Source: Lewinellaceae bacterium (lineage in GTDB: Bacteria > Bacteroidota > Bacteroidia > Chitinophagales > Saprospiraceae). Taken from it: a stretch of DNA of 64,000 nt. Position numbers and translations under genes: made by a program. Shown here piece by piece: positions 50,724-60,864 of this stretch; position 1 is the stretch's first letter; every line of letters starts with the position of its first letter. The notes under the pieces were generated by a model. That model did not search any database and was not told the origin of the DNA. It worked only from the letters and a program-made list of their open reading frames with translations. Location: the NCBI GenBank assembly GCA_020636315.1, contig JACJYA010000001.1, positions 310,001 to 374,000 of the forward strand, given 5' to 3'.

Positions 50724-51236
50724 ATGCGAACCTTCTTTTTCCTGTTCCCCATGCTCCTTGCCTCTGCTTGGCTCCATGCCCAGAAAGTGTTGCAGATCGA
50801 GAAATACGGCAACCCCAGGGCAGAAAAGATTTTCATAGGGGACCCGGTCACCTACCAACTGAAGGGAGAGGATATTTTTCACGACAGCTATATCGAAGAC
50901 ATAAGAGTAGAAGACAGCCTCCTGGTGCTGGACGACCGCTACGTCAATGTCTTTGACATAAGCGCCCTTCGGTATGAACGCACGTGGCCCAGGGCCACCG
51001 GCATTTCCCTCTTCTGGTTCGGCATCGGCTGGTCGGGCTTTGCTGCTATCGGCACCGCTTTGGACGGGAACGACGATACGAAATACCGGTGGTCGGATGC
51101 GGTGGTTTCAGCCAGTGCCCTGAGCTTGTCTTTCGCCATACCCCGCCTCTTCAGAAACAAGACGGTGAAGATCGGCAAACGCAGGCGTTTACGCCTGCTG
51201 GACCTTCGTTTCAAACAGGAACCCTGGGAAGACTGA
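50724..51236 (+). CDS. Small exported protein with central membrane helices, unknown
   Basis: 170 residues. A signal peptide (1-19, ending LHA-Q) precedes a beta-rich domain (about 20-90, EKIFIGDPVTYQLKGEDIFH and ISALRYERTWPRATG), a hydrophobic region with one or two short helices (about 91-145, ISLFWFGIGWSGFAAIGTAL) and a very basic tail (KTVKIGKRRRLRLLDL). It could sit in the inner membrane facing the periplasm. No family recognised. The gene follows rnpA by 128 bp, and I do not know a shared function. Confidence 0.7.
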   Translation: MRTFFFLFPMLLASAWLHAQKVLQIEKYGNPRAEKIFIGDPVTYQLKGEDIFHDSYIEDIRVEDSLLVLDDRYVNVFDISALRYERTWPRATGISLFWFGIGWSGFAAIGTALDGNDDTKYRWSDAVVSASALSLSFAIPRLFRNKTVKIGKRRRLRLLDLRFKQEPWED

Positions 51237-51346
51237 GCGTTTTTCAAATGTTAAAGCTTCATTGATGTGGTTTGGGTCTAAAAAAATTAAATTAATTTCA
51301 TATAAGTTTTTTACAAAACCTTTTTCTGAACCAAAACCACATAACA

Positions 51347-52093
51347 ATGAGATGGCTATCCCCCCTATGCCTCACGTTTATGCTATGTAGTTGGGCAAAT
51401 GCCCAGAAAATGACAACCCCCAACGGATGGGCCTATCAGGTACTACGGCCCGGAAACGGCCCCCAACTCACCAGCCAGAACGGCGCGCTGACCCAAAATC
51501 AACTTTCTGATATCAATGGCAGGGTTCTGGTATCAACCTATCAGATCGGAGTTCCGGATTACCAGTTGGTCTCCGAGCTACCCTCTGCTTTCCAGTCTGC
51601 CTTCAGCGTCATGCAGGCGGGAGGAAAATACCGCTTCAATATTCCAATGCCCGATTTCCGGGAGATCATGCGAAAGGCCTCCGGTATGTCCCTGCCCGGA
51701 GACTATGCCATCTGGGAGATCGAACTCCTCGAAGTCCTCCCGCCCCTGCCCGACGGCGCCCGCCTGGTGGCGGGTACTATGGAAAGCAAAGGGCCCGAAG
51801 CCGCCTACAAGGAGTTTAAGCTCCTGCTCAACAGCTCAAAGGCCTATTTCGGGGAATGGGAGATCAATCAGATCGGGTATATGTTCCTGGAAAATAACAA
51901 GCAGGAGGAAGCCATTACCGCCTTCAGCTACAATGTGGATGAAAACCCCTTCTCCGCCAATGCTCACGACAGCCTTGCCGAGGCCTATTACAAGGCAGGA
52001 GAAATGGCCATGGCAAAAAAACACTACCAAAAATCACTGGAGCTGAACCCGCAGAACAGCAACGCCAGGAAGATGCTTGAACAATTGCGGTAA
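51347..52093 (+). CDS. Exported protein with FKBP-like and TPR domains
   Basis: 248 residues. A signal peptide (1-19) leads to a degenerate FKBP-like peptidyl-prolyl isomerase fold (about 22-130: NGWAYQVLRPGNGPQLTSQN, ELPSAFQSAFSVMQAGGKYR, YAIWEIELLEVLPPLP). Many active-site aromatics of FKBP are missing or shifted, so catalysis is doubtful. Two TPRs (about 170-245) include AHDSLAEAYYKAGEMAMAKK. Likely a periplasmic chaperone-like or protein-binding factor. It begins 110 bases after the preceding gene. Fair certainty on fold, low on function. Confidence 0.75.
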   Translation: MRWLSPLCLTFMLCSWANAQKMTTPNGWAYQVLRPGNGPQLTSQNGALTQNQLSDINGRVLVSTYQIGVPDYQLVSELPSAFQSAFSVMQAGGKYRFNIPMPDFREIMRKASGMSLPGDYAIWEIELLEVLPPLPDGARLVAGTMESKGPEAAYKEFKLLLNSSKAYFGEWEINQIGYMFLENNKQEEAITAFSYNVDENPFSANAHDSLAEAYYKAGEMAMAKKHYQKSLELNPQNSNARKMLEQLR

Positions 52094-52373
52094 ATACTCC
52101 GGCCGACTATAGCGCCTCAGTAAAATGTTTGTAACTATTCAGATGTGGCGGCTTTATGGTTTTCCGGCAATCCGGCCACCAGAAGCCTGAAGAGTTCCTG
52201 CGGCTTTTCCGAAGGCATACCGCCAGCCAACCGCAATACCACAACGCCAAAATACCATCAGGCCGGAAAAGGTTGAGCGCAGCTTAGGTTAATCAAGAAA
52301 GGGAAGTGATGTCGGCTGGCGACTAGAGTTCGCCTGTCGACTATCACTATCACAACAATGGGCCGGGAAAATG
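52094..52373. other. Intergenic region, 280 bp
   Basis: Between convergent genes. It carries the degenerate palindrome C copy at 52311-52341 and a GC-rich stretch with repeated CCGG/GGCC blocks around 52160-52200. No coding sequence or RNA gene recognised. Confidence 0.4.
52311..52341. repeat. Dispersed palindrome C, degenerate copy 3
   Basis: GTCGGCTGGCGA-CTAGAGT-TCGCCTGTCGAC keeps the core GGCGACT..AGTTCGCC of copies 1 and 2 but has a shorter stem, two mismatched pairs and a 7-base loop. It fits a decaying member of the same family. Confidence 0.5.
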
Positions 52374-53609
52374 TCACTTAACCACCAGCCGCGCCCTCTC
52401 TGCCGGCGCTCCTTCCGTTTCCAGAACAACCAGATAAGCCCCTGCCCCTAAATGGGCAGGTATGCTCCACCGAAGCTGATGGGGCCCTTTTGGCAATTGG
52501 CCTGCCCGAACGGCCGCTACTGCCTGGCCTAAAAGGCTGTAAACCCGGAAACGAACCAAACCGGGGGCGGAAAGGGAAAAACTGAAAGTAACTTCTTCTC
52601 CGGCGGGATTTGGAAAAGCTGATAAAGACACCTTATTATATGTAATAGCCTCCTCCAGGCCGGTCAGAGGTTGTCCGCTGAAGAAATTCCAGATCTCCCG
52701 GCTGGCGTCAAAATCGCGGTTGACCTTTCCCATAACATCCTCCAGAAAAACAGGTACGGGGATGCTGCCCGGCCACCAGTGCCCGCCACCGTTCACCCGG
52801 AAATGCCACACCTCGGCGCCCTGTTCACAATCCAGATACTGAATGAGCGTAGCCGTACAACCGTCCTGAAGATTAATATTGGGGATCTCCCTTACAAGGG
52901 GTTCAGCTCCGCAGCCGTTGAAGGAGCCCCAACCTTCCATTGTCGCCGGAATAGAAGCAAAAAGGCCGGCGACCCCATTATACGGAACAACCTGGTCGGC
53001 CGTACCGTGAATGTCGAGAACCGGTACCGGCCCGGCGGCATTGCATTCGAAAAAGGGCAGCAACCCCGGGGATGTACCTGGCCCGCCAACCGAAGCGATC
53101 GCCGCAATGCGCCCCGAAAGCTCACAGGCCATCTGATAGGCCAGAGCACCTCCGTTGGAATGGCCGGCGGCAAACACCTGCCCGGAGTCGATATTGAATT
53201 CGGTGGAAACGCTGTCAATAAGCGCGGCCATAAAGCCGAGATCATCCGGGCCGCCGGGGTCCAGAATATTCCATCCGTACCCCTGGGGAGGGAGCAGGGG
53301 AAGGTTGCCTCCCGACGGATCATCGACCACCAGCCCCTGGGGGTAAGCGATCAGAAAGTGTTCCTCGTCAGCCAGCGCTTCGAAATTGCTGATCAGCCGT
53401 TGCAACTCGGCAGTGCCGGTGTAGCCATGAAGGCTGATGATGAGCGGCCAGGCCTCCTCGCCAGTATAAGCCTGAGGCACATATACGATGTACGTGCGGG
53501 TAGTCCCATCATGAGAAAGGCTGCGGTTGGCCACTTCGCCTTGCTGGGCAGAAAGGTGAAAAGCAGCCAACAGGCAAAAAAGCGGCAAAAGTATTACTCT
53601 GATCTGCAT
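52374..53609 (-). CDS. T9SS-secreted PHB-depolymerase/feruloyl-esterase-like alpha/beta hydrolase
   Basis: 411 residues. A signal peptide (1-21) is followed by an esterase domain (about 25-300) with LIISLHGYTGTAEL (oxyanion HG), the nucleophile S151 in AAGHSNGGALAYQM, the likely Asp in DIHGTADQVVPYNG and His in NGGGHWWPG. A T9SS type A domain (about 330-411, SAFPNPAGEEVTF) ends it. Relatives (LpqC, PHB depolymerase, feruloyl esterase) cleave polyester or plant-wall esters; the surface location suggests extracellular polymer breakdown. Single gene. Confidence 0.9.
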   Translation of the reverse strand: MQIRVILLPLFCLLAAFHLSAQQGEVANRSLSHDGTTRTYIVYVPQAYTGEEAWPLIISLHGYTGTAELQRLISNFEALADEEHFLIAYPQGLVVDDPSGGNLPLLPPQGYGWNILDPGGPDDLGFMAALIDSVSTEFNIDSGQVFAAGHSNGGALAYQMACELSGRIAAIASVGGPGTSPGLLPFFECNAAGPVPVLDIHGTADQVVPYNGVAGLFASIPATMEGWGSFNGCGAEPLVREIPNINLQDGCTATLIQYLDCEQGAEVWHFRVNGGGHWWPGSIPVPVFLEDVMGKVNRDFDASREIWNFFSGQPLTGLEEAITYNKVSLSAFPNPAGEEVTFSFSLSAPGLVRFRVYSLLGQAVAAVRAGQLPKGPHQLRWSIPAHLGAGAYLVVLETEGAPAERARLVVK

Positions 53610-53691
53610 AGATTCTCAATATTATGAATGAGCAGCAAGCTCCATTAATCCAACCTGCCCCGGGTTTGGAGGCCTTTTACCTATTATTCCC

Positions 53692-56600
53692 TCACTGCAC
53701 CTCCTTGTTCTGAATATAGGCGCTTACCGGAGCATTCGTCCGCCCGATGAGCAACAACCTGCGCCCATTCTGCGCAAAGGAAAGGATATGCCTCGCATCA
53801 CCATTGATCCGGAAACCAGAGCGATGCTGAGGAACATAGCTCCACTGGCCATCGCCTTTGTTGAGCAATAGAACACCATGGTTGGCATCGAAGCGCCCCC
53901 AGTTGGCGCGGGTGCGTTCGTAATTCCCCGCCAACAACAGGTCCGTCAGGCCATCCCCATTGGCATCCAGTGGTTGAATGGCGAAAACGGGGGCTACCTG
54001 GGCCATTGCCGGAAGCGGGTGCAGGCTCCACCGGCCGTTGCCCTGATTTTCCAGCCATACGGTCTGAAGCTCTACTGCTTTGAGCTGTTTGGCCATCTTC
54101 AACTGTTCCGGGCTCAGGATATCCTCGATGCCGGCATCCGCATAGGAAGCATAATCGGTAAATTTCTTTTTCATAGAAACCAACTGCGAGAACAGTTCAT
54201 CCCGGCTGAAGGCCGGATAGGGCTTACCCTGGATGTAATAAGTGAGAATGGGGTCAACGGCTCCATTGTCGTCAAAGTCGGCGTAATATAAAGTTGCCGG
54301 TTCCTCAGGGCTGGCTTTCATCTGGCTGTTCGTCCCGAAATTGCCCGCCACCAGGTCCTCGTCGCCGTCGCCATCGAGGTCGGCAGGGGCCAGGGCGCAC
54401 CACAGCCCGGCACTGGGAGTTTCCAGCACGCCGGCACTTACATTTTTAAACTGCCCTTTTTCTTTGTGAAAGAAGGTGAGCGGCATCCAGTCTCCGGCGA
54501 TGGCCAGTGTTTGTCCTCCATCCAGCCAGCAGGCAGCGGTTACCATGCCAATACCGGAGAGGCCCGGCGCCATCTCATCGGTAGCGATCCTGAATTTTCC
54601 TTTGCCGTCATTGAGCAGCAGGTAGCTCACCGGCGTTTTCGGGTATTCCCCGGGAATGAGGCGCCCTCCGACAAAGAGGTCGGCCGCGCCGTCGCCGTCG
54701 GCATCCGCCACTGCTACACAGGCCCCGCTGGTGCGCATGAGCGGCAGGGCATCCTTGGAACGGGAGAACCCGCCGCTGCCGTCATTCAGGTACAGGCGGT
54801 CCTGTAACCCCAGGTCTTCGGGAAGGTAATCATACCCCCCGCTGACGACGTAGAGGTCGAGGTCGCCGTCCTGGTCGGCATCAAAGAATGCCGCATCGAC
54901 ATCCTCATACACTACGTCCTTTTTAAAGGCTTCCTGCCCGGTGGCGCGGAAAGCCCCTCCGGCCTGCTGAATAAAGACTTCTCCGGCCTGAAGCTTGGCG
55001 CCTCCCATGAAGACATCTTCCAGGCCGTCGCCATTGACATCGCCTTTGGCCATGGCGGGCCCCAGGCCTGACATCATATAAGGGAGCAGAGACTGCCGCT
55101 TGAAATCAACTGTTGGCGGCTGCACATGTGTGAAAGGCAGGGGAGACTCGGCCGGGCCGAACAGCGCCGGCAGTTCGGAAACCGCCATCGTACCGGAAGC
55201 CTCCGCTTGCTTCAGGGCGAGCACCTGGCCGGCCTCAACGCCGGTTAGCAATTGTTCCTGCCCGTCCGGCCATCGTACCAGGACACTGTCGGCAACGGTG
55301 GCACTACCCAGCCCGAAATGAAGAGGGGTGTGCAGGGAAGACTGAAAGCCCCGGGTGGGGAAAAATTCCTGCATCATCACGTTTCCACCGGCGCGGACTT
55401 CTACCCGGGCGCCGATACCGTAACGGTTGCCGCCTCCGCCCTCCAGCTTCACTTTAAGGTAATGGCCGCCGGAGCTCTTGTTCTCAAAAATCGCTACCGG
55501 CTCATTGACATTGTTGAGTATCAGGTCGAGGTCGCCGTCGTTGTCGAGGTCGGCGTAGGCGGCGCCGTTGGTCAGCATGGGTGTTTCGAAGCCCCAGTTC
55601 TCCACCTGATTGCTGAATTGCAGGCCTCCTTCATTGCGGAAGATGTAATTGTGGGTTTTGGTCGATTCCATGTGGCCAATGATCTCCATAAGAGCCTCTG
55701 AGGTTTCTCCCCGGGCCTCTTTGATGCGCTGCGCGGCGTAGTAGGACATGAAATCGCGGTTGGTGTAGTCGCGCAGATAACCATTGGAGATGAACAGGTC
55801 TTTCCAGCCGTCGTTGTCGAAATCGGCCATCAGGGCTGCCCAGCTCCAATCGGTATTGGACACGCCGGCCAACTGGCCCACCTCGCTGAAGGTGCCGTCG
55901 CCGTTGTTCACCTGCAGCATATTGCGCATGACCTGATGATAAAAGCCATTGCGCAACTGAGACTGATACTTCTCATATTCATCCGGCCCGTAGAGGAGTT
56001 TCTGCCGGCGGTTGTCTGCAGGCAGCATGTCGAGGGCCATGATATCGGGCAGGGCATCGTTGTTGAAATCGGCAATATCGTTACCCATAGAGAAGTTGGG
56101 AATATGGCCGAGGCGGTTCTCCAGGTCCTCCCGGAAGGTGCCGTCGCCATTGTTCAGGTACAGGTAATCCTCCTCGGTATAATCATTAGACACATAGAGG
56201 TCGGGCCAGCCGTCGTTGTCGAGGTCGGAAGCAGCCACCCCGAGGCCGAAGCCCAGAGGGTTATTGTGGATACCCGCGGCTTTGGTCACTTCGGTAAACT
56301 TTCCGTTATCGTTGCGGAACAACTTATCGCCGGCGAATTCATCCGTCATCTTTTTCACGAAGGCCGCATCGAAGTTCTGGTATTCGTCGATAGAGTGGTT
56401 GAGCAGATAGCAATCGAGGTCGCCGTCACGGTCGTAATCGAAAAAAAGGCTGTGCGTGGTGTAGGCGGGGTCGGCCAGGCCGTATTCGGCGGCCTTTTCG
56501 GTGAAGGTGGGCACGCCATTTCCTCCCTCACCCGGGGGAGGGCCGTTGCTGATGTACAACTCATTGCGGCGGAGTTCTTCGGGCTTATCGCCGGAATAAG

Positions 56601-57072
56601 CCAGGTAGAGGTCCAGCCAGCCGTCGGCGTTGATGTCCACGAAGCTCACGCCGGTGTTCCAGCCGTTGGGCCGGCCGGCAAGGCCCGCCACTTCGGTAAC
56701 ATCCTCGAATTGAAAGTTCCCTTTATTGAGGTAGAGCTTGTTGGGCACCATATTGCCGGAAAAGTACAGGTCGGGCAGGCCGTCGTTGTTGATGTCTCCC
56801 ACTGCCACTCCGCCTCCGTTGTAGAAGTATTCGTAGGACAGCACATTGAGGTCCTCGGTTTCTGTCAGCTGGTTGGCAAAAGTAATGCCGGATTTGGCAG
56901 GATCCAGGCGGCTGAAGTAAGTGCCGCCGGCTTGGTGGCCGGCTTCCCCGCCGGTTGGTTTGCCGCAGCCGGGCCAGGTGGCCAGTCCGAGTGAGACCAT
57001 AAAAAGGATGAAAAACCAATTATTGCAGACCTGGTTTTTGCCGGTTTTTAAAGGATTGAATCGTAGCCTCAT
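53692..57072 (-). CDS. CRTAC1-like VCBS/FG-GAP protein with ASPIC/UnbV domain
   Basis: 1,126 residues. The N-terminal hydrophobic segment ends in a Cys (WPGC at about 36), so it may be a lipoprotein, though the lipobox is imperfect. Two beta-propellers of FG-GAP/VCBS repeats with Ca-binding DxDxDG-type loops (INNDGLPDLYFSGN, DYDRDGDLDCYLLN, FDADQDGDLDLYVVSGG) surround an ASPIC/UnbV domain (about 560-625, GIGARVEVRAGGNVMMQEFF). In Bacteroidota such proteins often stand near SusCD genes and are thought to bind surface glycans. Here it is 199 bp from the divergent GH92 gene. Function is inference. Confidence 0.88.
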   Translation of the reverse strand: MRLRFNPLKTGKNQVCNNWFFILFMVSLGLATWPGCGKPTGGEAGHQAGGTYFSRLDPAKSGITFANQLTETEDLNVLSYEYFYNGGGVAVGDINNDGLPDLYFSGNMVPNKLYLNKGNFQFEDVTEVAGLAGRPNGWNTGVSFVDINADGWLDLYLAYSGDKPEELRRNELYISNGPPPGEGGNGVPTFTEKAAEYGLADPAYTTHSLFFDYDRDGDLDCYLLNHSIDEYQNFDAAFVKKMTDEFAGDKLFRNDNGKFTEVTKAAGIHNNPLGFGLGVAASDLDNDGWPDLYVSNDYTEEDYLYLNNGDGTFREDLENRLGHIPNFSMGNDIADFNNDALPDIMALDMLPADNRRQKLLYGPDEYEKYQSQLRNGFYHQVMRNMLQVNNGDGTFSEVGQLAGVSNTDWSWAALMADFDNDGWKDLFISNGYLRDYTNRDFMSYYAAQRIKEARGETSEALMEIIGHMESTKTHNYIFRNEGGLQFSNQVENWGFETPMLTNGAAYADLDNDGDLDLILNNVNEPVAIFENKSSGGHYLKVKLEGGGGNRYGIGARVEVRAGGNVMMQEFFPTRGFQSSLHTPLHFGLGSATVADSVLVRWPDGQEQLLTGVEAGQVLALKQAEASGTMAVSELPALFGPAESPLPFTHVQPPTVDFKRQSLLPYMMSGLGPAMAKGDVNGDGLEDVFMGGAKLQAGEVFIQQAGGAFRATGQEAFKKDVVYEDVDAAFFDADQDGDLDLYVVSGGYDYLPEDLGLQDRLYLNDGSGGFSRSKDALPLMRTSGACVAVADADGDGAADLFVGGRLIPGEYPKTPVSYLLLNDGKGKFRIATDEMAPGLSGIGMVTAACWLDGGQTLAIAGDWMPLTFFHKEKGQFKNVSAGVLETPSAGLWCALAPADLDGDGDEDLVAGNFGTNSQMKASPEEPATLYYADFDDNGAVDPILTYYIQGKPYPAFSRDELFSQLVSMKKKFTDYASYADAGIEDILSPEQLKMAKQLKAVELQTVWLENQGNGRWSLHPLPAMAQVAPVFAIQPLDANGDGLTDLLLAGNYERTRANWGRFDANHGVLLLNKGDGQWSYVPQHRSGFRINGDARHILSFAQNGRRLLLIGRTNAPVSAYIQNKEVQ

Positions 57073-57271
57073 AATCTGTTTTCTTTCAATGCTTTATGTT
57101 TGCTTTATTTAGAATATGCCAAGGGTGGGCGCTCAAAAGGAATGGGGAAATTAACGAAATCCTGCACAAATCGGCAAGATATTTTATAAATTCATACGGC
57201 CATTTCCGGAGGTTATGCCCCTCCCCGGCTTTCATAGAATTAATGTCTCGCCAAATTTACATAAACTTTCC

Positions 57272-59554
57272 ATGAGCCTGCAAAACTACTTCTTCAACAA
57301 AATATTCACGGCATGCGCCAGGCTTTGCCTGTTGTGCTTGTTGCCCTCTGCCGCTTCCGCCCAGGAGCCCGCCGCACTGGTTAACCCCTTTATAGGAACC
57401 TCCAATTACGGCGCCACCCATCCCGGGCCGGTTTTGCCGGCCGGCCTGGCATCGGTTTGCCCGTTCAACACCGCTTTCAAAAAGGGAGAAGGCAACGTCT
57501 TTGAAAAAGACAGCGAATGGCACTCCCGGCCTTACGTCCACGAAAACAGTTTCCTGACCGGCTACAGCCACGTCAATCTCAGTGGCGTAGGCTGCCCCGA
57601 CCTCGGCAGCATCCTGCTGATGCCCACCACCGGCGAACTGGTACTGGACCCCGAACAATACGGCAGCACCTACGCGGATGAACAGGCCAGCCCCGGCTAT
57701 TATGCCCACACCCTCGACAAATACGGAGTGAAGGTGGAGTTGTCCGCTACCCTGCGCAGCGGCATCAGCCGATATACCTTTCCCGCCGGCCAGGCCAATG
57801 TATTGCTCAACCTGGGGCTGGGGCTGACCAACGAGACCGGCGCCATGCTCCGCATTGTATCCGATCAGGAAGTGGAAGGCTTTAAAATGATCGGCGATTT
57901 TTGTTATCACCCCGAAGACGTACGGCCGGTGTATTTCGCCGCCCGCCTCAGCCGGCCGGCCGCCGATTACGGAGCATGGAAGAAAATGCCCAAGTACCAG
58001 GAAGCCGAAGCGGCCTGGACAAAGTACGACGACGCCTTTAAGCCCTACCCGGCTTACCGGCAGGAAATTGCCGGGGATAATATCGGCGCCTACTTTTCTT
58101 ACAACCTGCCGGAAGGTGAAGTCATAGAAGTCAAAGTCGGTATTTCCTACACCAGCATCGAAAATGCCCGCCTGAACCTGGAGGCCGAACAACCGGGATT
58201 CGACTTCGAGGGCACACGCCGCAATGCCGGCCAGGCCTGGAACGAAATGCTAAGCCGCATCGAACTAAAAGGAGGAACTAAAGAAGATAAGACGATATTC
58301 TATACGGCACTTTACCATCTTTTACTTCATCCCAATATTTTTCAGGACGCCAACGGCGAATACCGGGCCATGGAGAGCGGGGAGATAAAAAACACCGGCG
58401 GCAAAAACCGCTACACGGTTTTCTCACTCTGGGATACCTACCGCAACGTCCACCCCCTGCTCAGCCTGGTTTACCCCGAGTTGCAACTCGATATGGTGCG
58501 CAGCATGGTCGATATGTACCGCGAAAGCGGCTGGCTGCCCAAATGGGAACTGCTGAGTATGGAAACCGGGGTAATGGTCGGCGACCCCGCTACCCCCGTC
58601 ATTGCCGACACCTGGCTGAGGGGGCTGACGGATTTTGACGTCCAAACCGCCTACGAAGCGGCCCTCAAGGCCGCTACCCGCCTGCAGGACAACAAGCTGC
58701 GGCCGGGCCTGCTTTATTACGATTCCCTGGGTTTTATTCCGGAAAACAATGCAGAAAAGGTGTGGGGAACGGTCTCCACCACCCTGGAATACAACATAGC
58801 GGACTGGAACCTGGCGCAATTGGCCCAATCGCTGGGTAAAGAGGAAGATCACCAGCGTTTCCTCCGGCGCTCCATTTCCTACCGCAACTACTTAGACCCG
58901 AAGACGGGTATGTTGCGCCCGCGCCTGGCCGATGGTTCCTGGCTGTACCCCTTCGACCCGGAAGCCGGGAAAAATTTCGAGCCCGTCGTCGGTTACGTGG
59001 AGGGCAACGCCTGGCAGTACCGCTTTTACGTGCCCCACGACATCCGGGGCCTTATAGATCTGCTCGGCGGAGACGAGTTTTTCTTTGAGCAGTTGAAGGC
59101 CTGTTTCGATACGGATAATTACGACATGGCCAATGAGCCGGATATCACCTACCCCTTCCTCTTCAACTATATAAAGGGCAAGGAGCAGTTCACCTCTGAA
59201 ACAGTGCGGCGCCTGATCCGGCAATACTACTTCAACGCTCCGGAAGGGCTGCCCGGCAATGATGATACCGGCACGCTATCCGCCTGGCTGCTTTTCAGCA
59301 TGATGGGCATTTACCCCACCTGCCCCGGCGATATGTATTTCGCCATAAGCAGCCCTGTCTTTGATGAGGTAAAGATCCATCTTGATTCCAACTATTACCC
59401 CGGAAAGGAATTGATCATCGAAGCCGTAAACGCGAAAGGGGACGAACACCTGCTCATCGATAAAATGGAGTGGAACGGGAAGAGGCACAAACCTTACTTC
59501 ATCAGCCACCAGGAGTTGGTGAATGGGGGGAGGTTGAGCGTGATTTTAAAGTAA
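57272..59554 (+). CDS. GH92 family alpha-1,2-mannosidase
   Basis: 760 residues from the ATG at 57272, which starts a signal peptide (SLQNYFFNKIFTACARLCLL... ending ASA-Q); an upstream ATG at 57215 would hide it. GH92 signatures: VNPFIGTSNYGATHPGPVLP, FLTGYSHVNLSGVGCPDLGS, FSLWDTYRNVHPLLSLVYPE, and the calcium/acid-base region GLPGNDDTGTLSAWLLFSMM. GH92 enzymes are calcium-dependent exo-alpha-mannosidases acting on N-glycans and mannan. It is periplasmic, followed at 147 bp by a GHL10-type gene. Confidence 0.93.
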   Translation: MSLQNYFFNKIFTACARLCLLCLLPSAASAQEPAALVNPFIGTSNYGATHPGPVLPAGLASVCPFNTAFKKGEGNVFEKDSEWHSRPYVHENSFLTGYSHVNLSGVGCPDLGSILLMPTTGELVLDPEQYGSTYADEQASPGYYAHTLDKYGVKVELSATLRSGISRYTFPAGQANVLLNLGLGLTNETGAMLRIVSDQEVEGFKMIGDFCYHPEDVRPVYFAARLSRPAADYGAWKKMPKYQEAEAAWTKYDDAFKPYPAYRQEIAGDNIGAYFSYNLPEGEVIEVKVGISYTSIENARLNLEAEQPGFDFEGTRRNAGQAWNEMLSRIELKGGTKEDKTIFYTALYHLLLHPNIFQDANGEYRAMESGEIKNTGGKNRYTVFSLWDTYRNVHPLLSLVYPELQLDMVRSMVDMYRESGWLPKWELLSMETGVMVGDPATPVIADTWLRGLTDFDVQTAYEAALKAATRLQDNKLRPGLLYYDSLGFIPENNAEKVWGTVSTTLEYNIADWNLAQLAQSLGKEEDHQRFLRRSISYRNYLDPKTGMLRPRLADGSWLYPFDPEAGKNFEPVVGYVEGNAWQYRFYVPHDIRGLIDLLGGDEFFFEQLKACFDTDNYDMANEPDITYPFLFNYIKGKEQFTSETVRRLIRQYYFNAPEGLPGNDDTGTLSAWLLFSMMGIYPTCPGDMYFAISSPVFDEVKIHLDSNYYPGKELIIEAVNAKGDEHLLIDKMEWNGKRHKPYFISHQELVNGGRLSVILK

Positions 59555-59701
59555 GTTCGTGGATTTTTACCCGGCCGAGGGACGAGGATCCGGGCAGGCA
59601 ATAGCCATTGATTATGTAAAGGAGGATACTGAACTGGAAATAACATGATAACCTGCATTTGGAGTTCTAACAGCCACTCCATTGCGTGAAGCAGTAAAAA
59701 T

Positions 59702-60850
59702 ATGGACAAACGACAATTCCTCAAGACACTGGGAAAGGGAGCACTGGCCTGCATGGCCCTACCCGCCCTTCCTTCCTGCGAATCCGGCCAACCGGCAGCT
59801 CACCCTTTAGTGGAAGGACTGCCCGCCAACTGGATCTGGCTGCGCCCCCAACTCGGCCTCAGTGATGACGAATGGAAGCAGATATTCGAAAAGATACGCG
59901 CCACAGGCATCGAGGCGGTGCTTCCTCAAATATTCAACAGCCGCGAAGCCCTTTTCCAGATCGACGTACCGGGAGTGCCGGTAAAGGAGCCCCTGCTGGA
60001 ACGCCTCGTCCCCCTGGCCCATGAAGCCGGCCTGCAGATACACGCCTGGATGTGGAGCATGCCCTGCAATATTCCGGAGATCATCGAAAAACACCCCGAC
60101 TGGTTTGCCGTCAACGGCAAGGGGGAGCCGGCACATGAAAAGCCAGCCTATGTGGATTATTACAAATTCCTATGCCCCTGCCACCCCGAAGTGCAGGACT
60201 TCGTCCAGGCCCGGGTGGAAGCCCTGGGCAGGATAGACGGCCTGGACGGCATCCACCTCGACTACATCCGGGTGCCGGATGTGATCCTGGCCGAAGGGCT
60301 GCAGCCCAAATACGATATTGTGCAGGACAAGGAGTACCCTGAATACGACTACAGCTACTCCACCTACTGCCGCGAGCAGTTCAAGGCCCAGACGGGCATC
60401 GACCCGCTTACCGATCTTGAGGACCCTTCACAGAATGAAGCCTGGCGACAGTTCCGCTACGATGCGGTTTCCAACCTGGTGAACGGCCGGCTGGCGCCCA
60501 CTGCCCGCCAATACGGAAAAAAGATCACGGCCGCCGTGTTCCCCAACTGGGAAAGCGTCCGCCAGCAATGGCACAAATGGGACCTCGACGCCTTCCTCCC
60601 CATGCTGTACCAGGGCTTCTACAACGAGGACATCGACTGGATCGGAGAGCAGGTGAGGGCTGGACTGGATCGGCTCAATAATGAGAAGCCCATATACAGC
60701 GGCCTGTTCATTCCACACCTCCCGCCGGAGGAATTGCCGCAGGCCATTGAGGTTTCCCGCCAGGCCGGCGCGCGCGGAGTCTGCCTGTTTGATTACAACG
60801 CTTTAACAGAGGAACATTGGGCAGTTTTGAAGGAGGCTTTTAAGGAGTGA
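59702..60850 (+). CDS. Exported family-10-like glycosidase (GHL10) lipoprotein
   Basis: 382 residues. The N-terminus (DKRQFLKTLGKGALACMALP, then ALPSC) combines a twin-residue-like basic start with a lipobox Cys at about 28. The catalytic barrel contains GIEAVLPQIFNSREALFQID, LQIHAWMWSMPCNIPEII, IDGLDGIHLDYIRVPD and YDAVSNLVNGRLAPTARQYG. LDYIRVP is the hallmark of glycosyl-hydrolase-like 10, a TIM barrel whose activity is mostly unproven. It follows GH92 on the same strand, suggesting a shared glycan target. Confidence 0.85.
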   Translation: MDKRQFLKTLGKGALACMALPALPSCESGQPAAHPLVEGLPANWIWLRPQLGLSDDEWKQIFEKIRATGIEAVLPQIFNSREALFQIDVPGVPVKEPLLERLVPLAHEAGLQIHAWMWSMPCNIPEIIEKHPDWFAVNGKGEPAHEKPAYVDYYKFLCPCHPEVQDFVQARVEALGRIDGLDGIHLDYIRVPDVILAEGLQPKYDIVQDKEYPEYDYSYSTYCREQFKAQTGIDPLTDLEDPSQNEAWRQFRYDAVSNLVNGRLAPTARQYGKKITAAVFPNWESVRQQWHKWDLDAFLPMLYQGFYNEDIDWIGEQVRAGLDRLNNEKPIYSGLFIPHLPPEELPQAIEVSRQAGARGVCLFDYNALTEEHWAVLKEAFKE

Positions 60851-60864
60851 GAAAGCCGGCTGGT

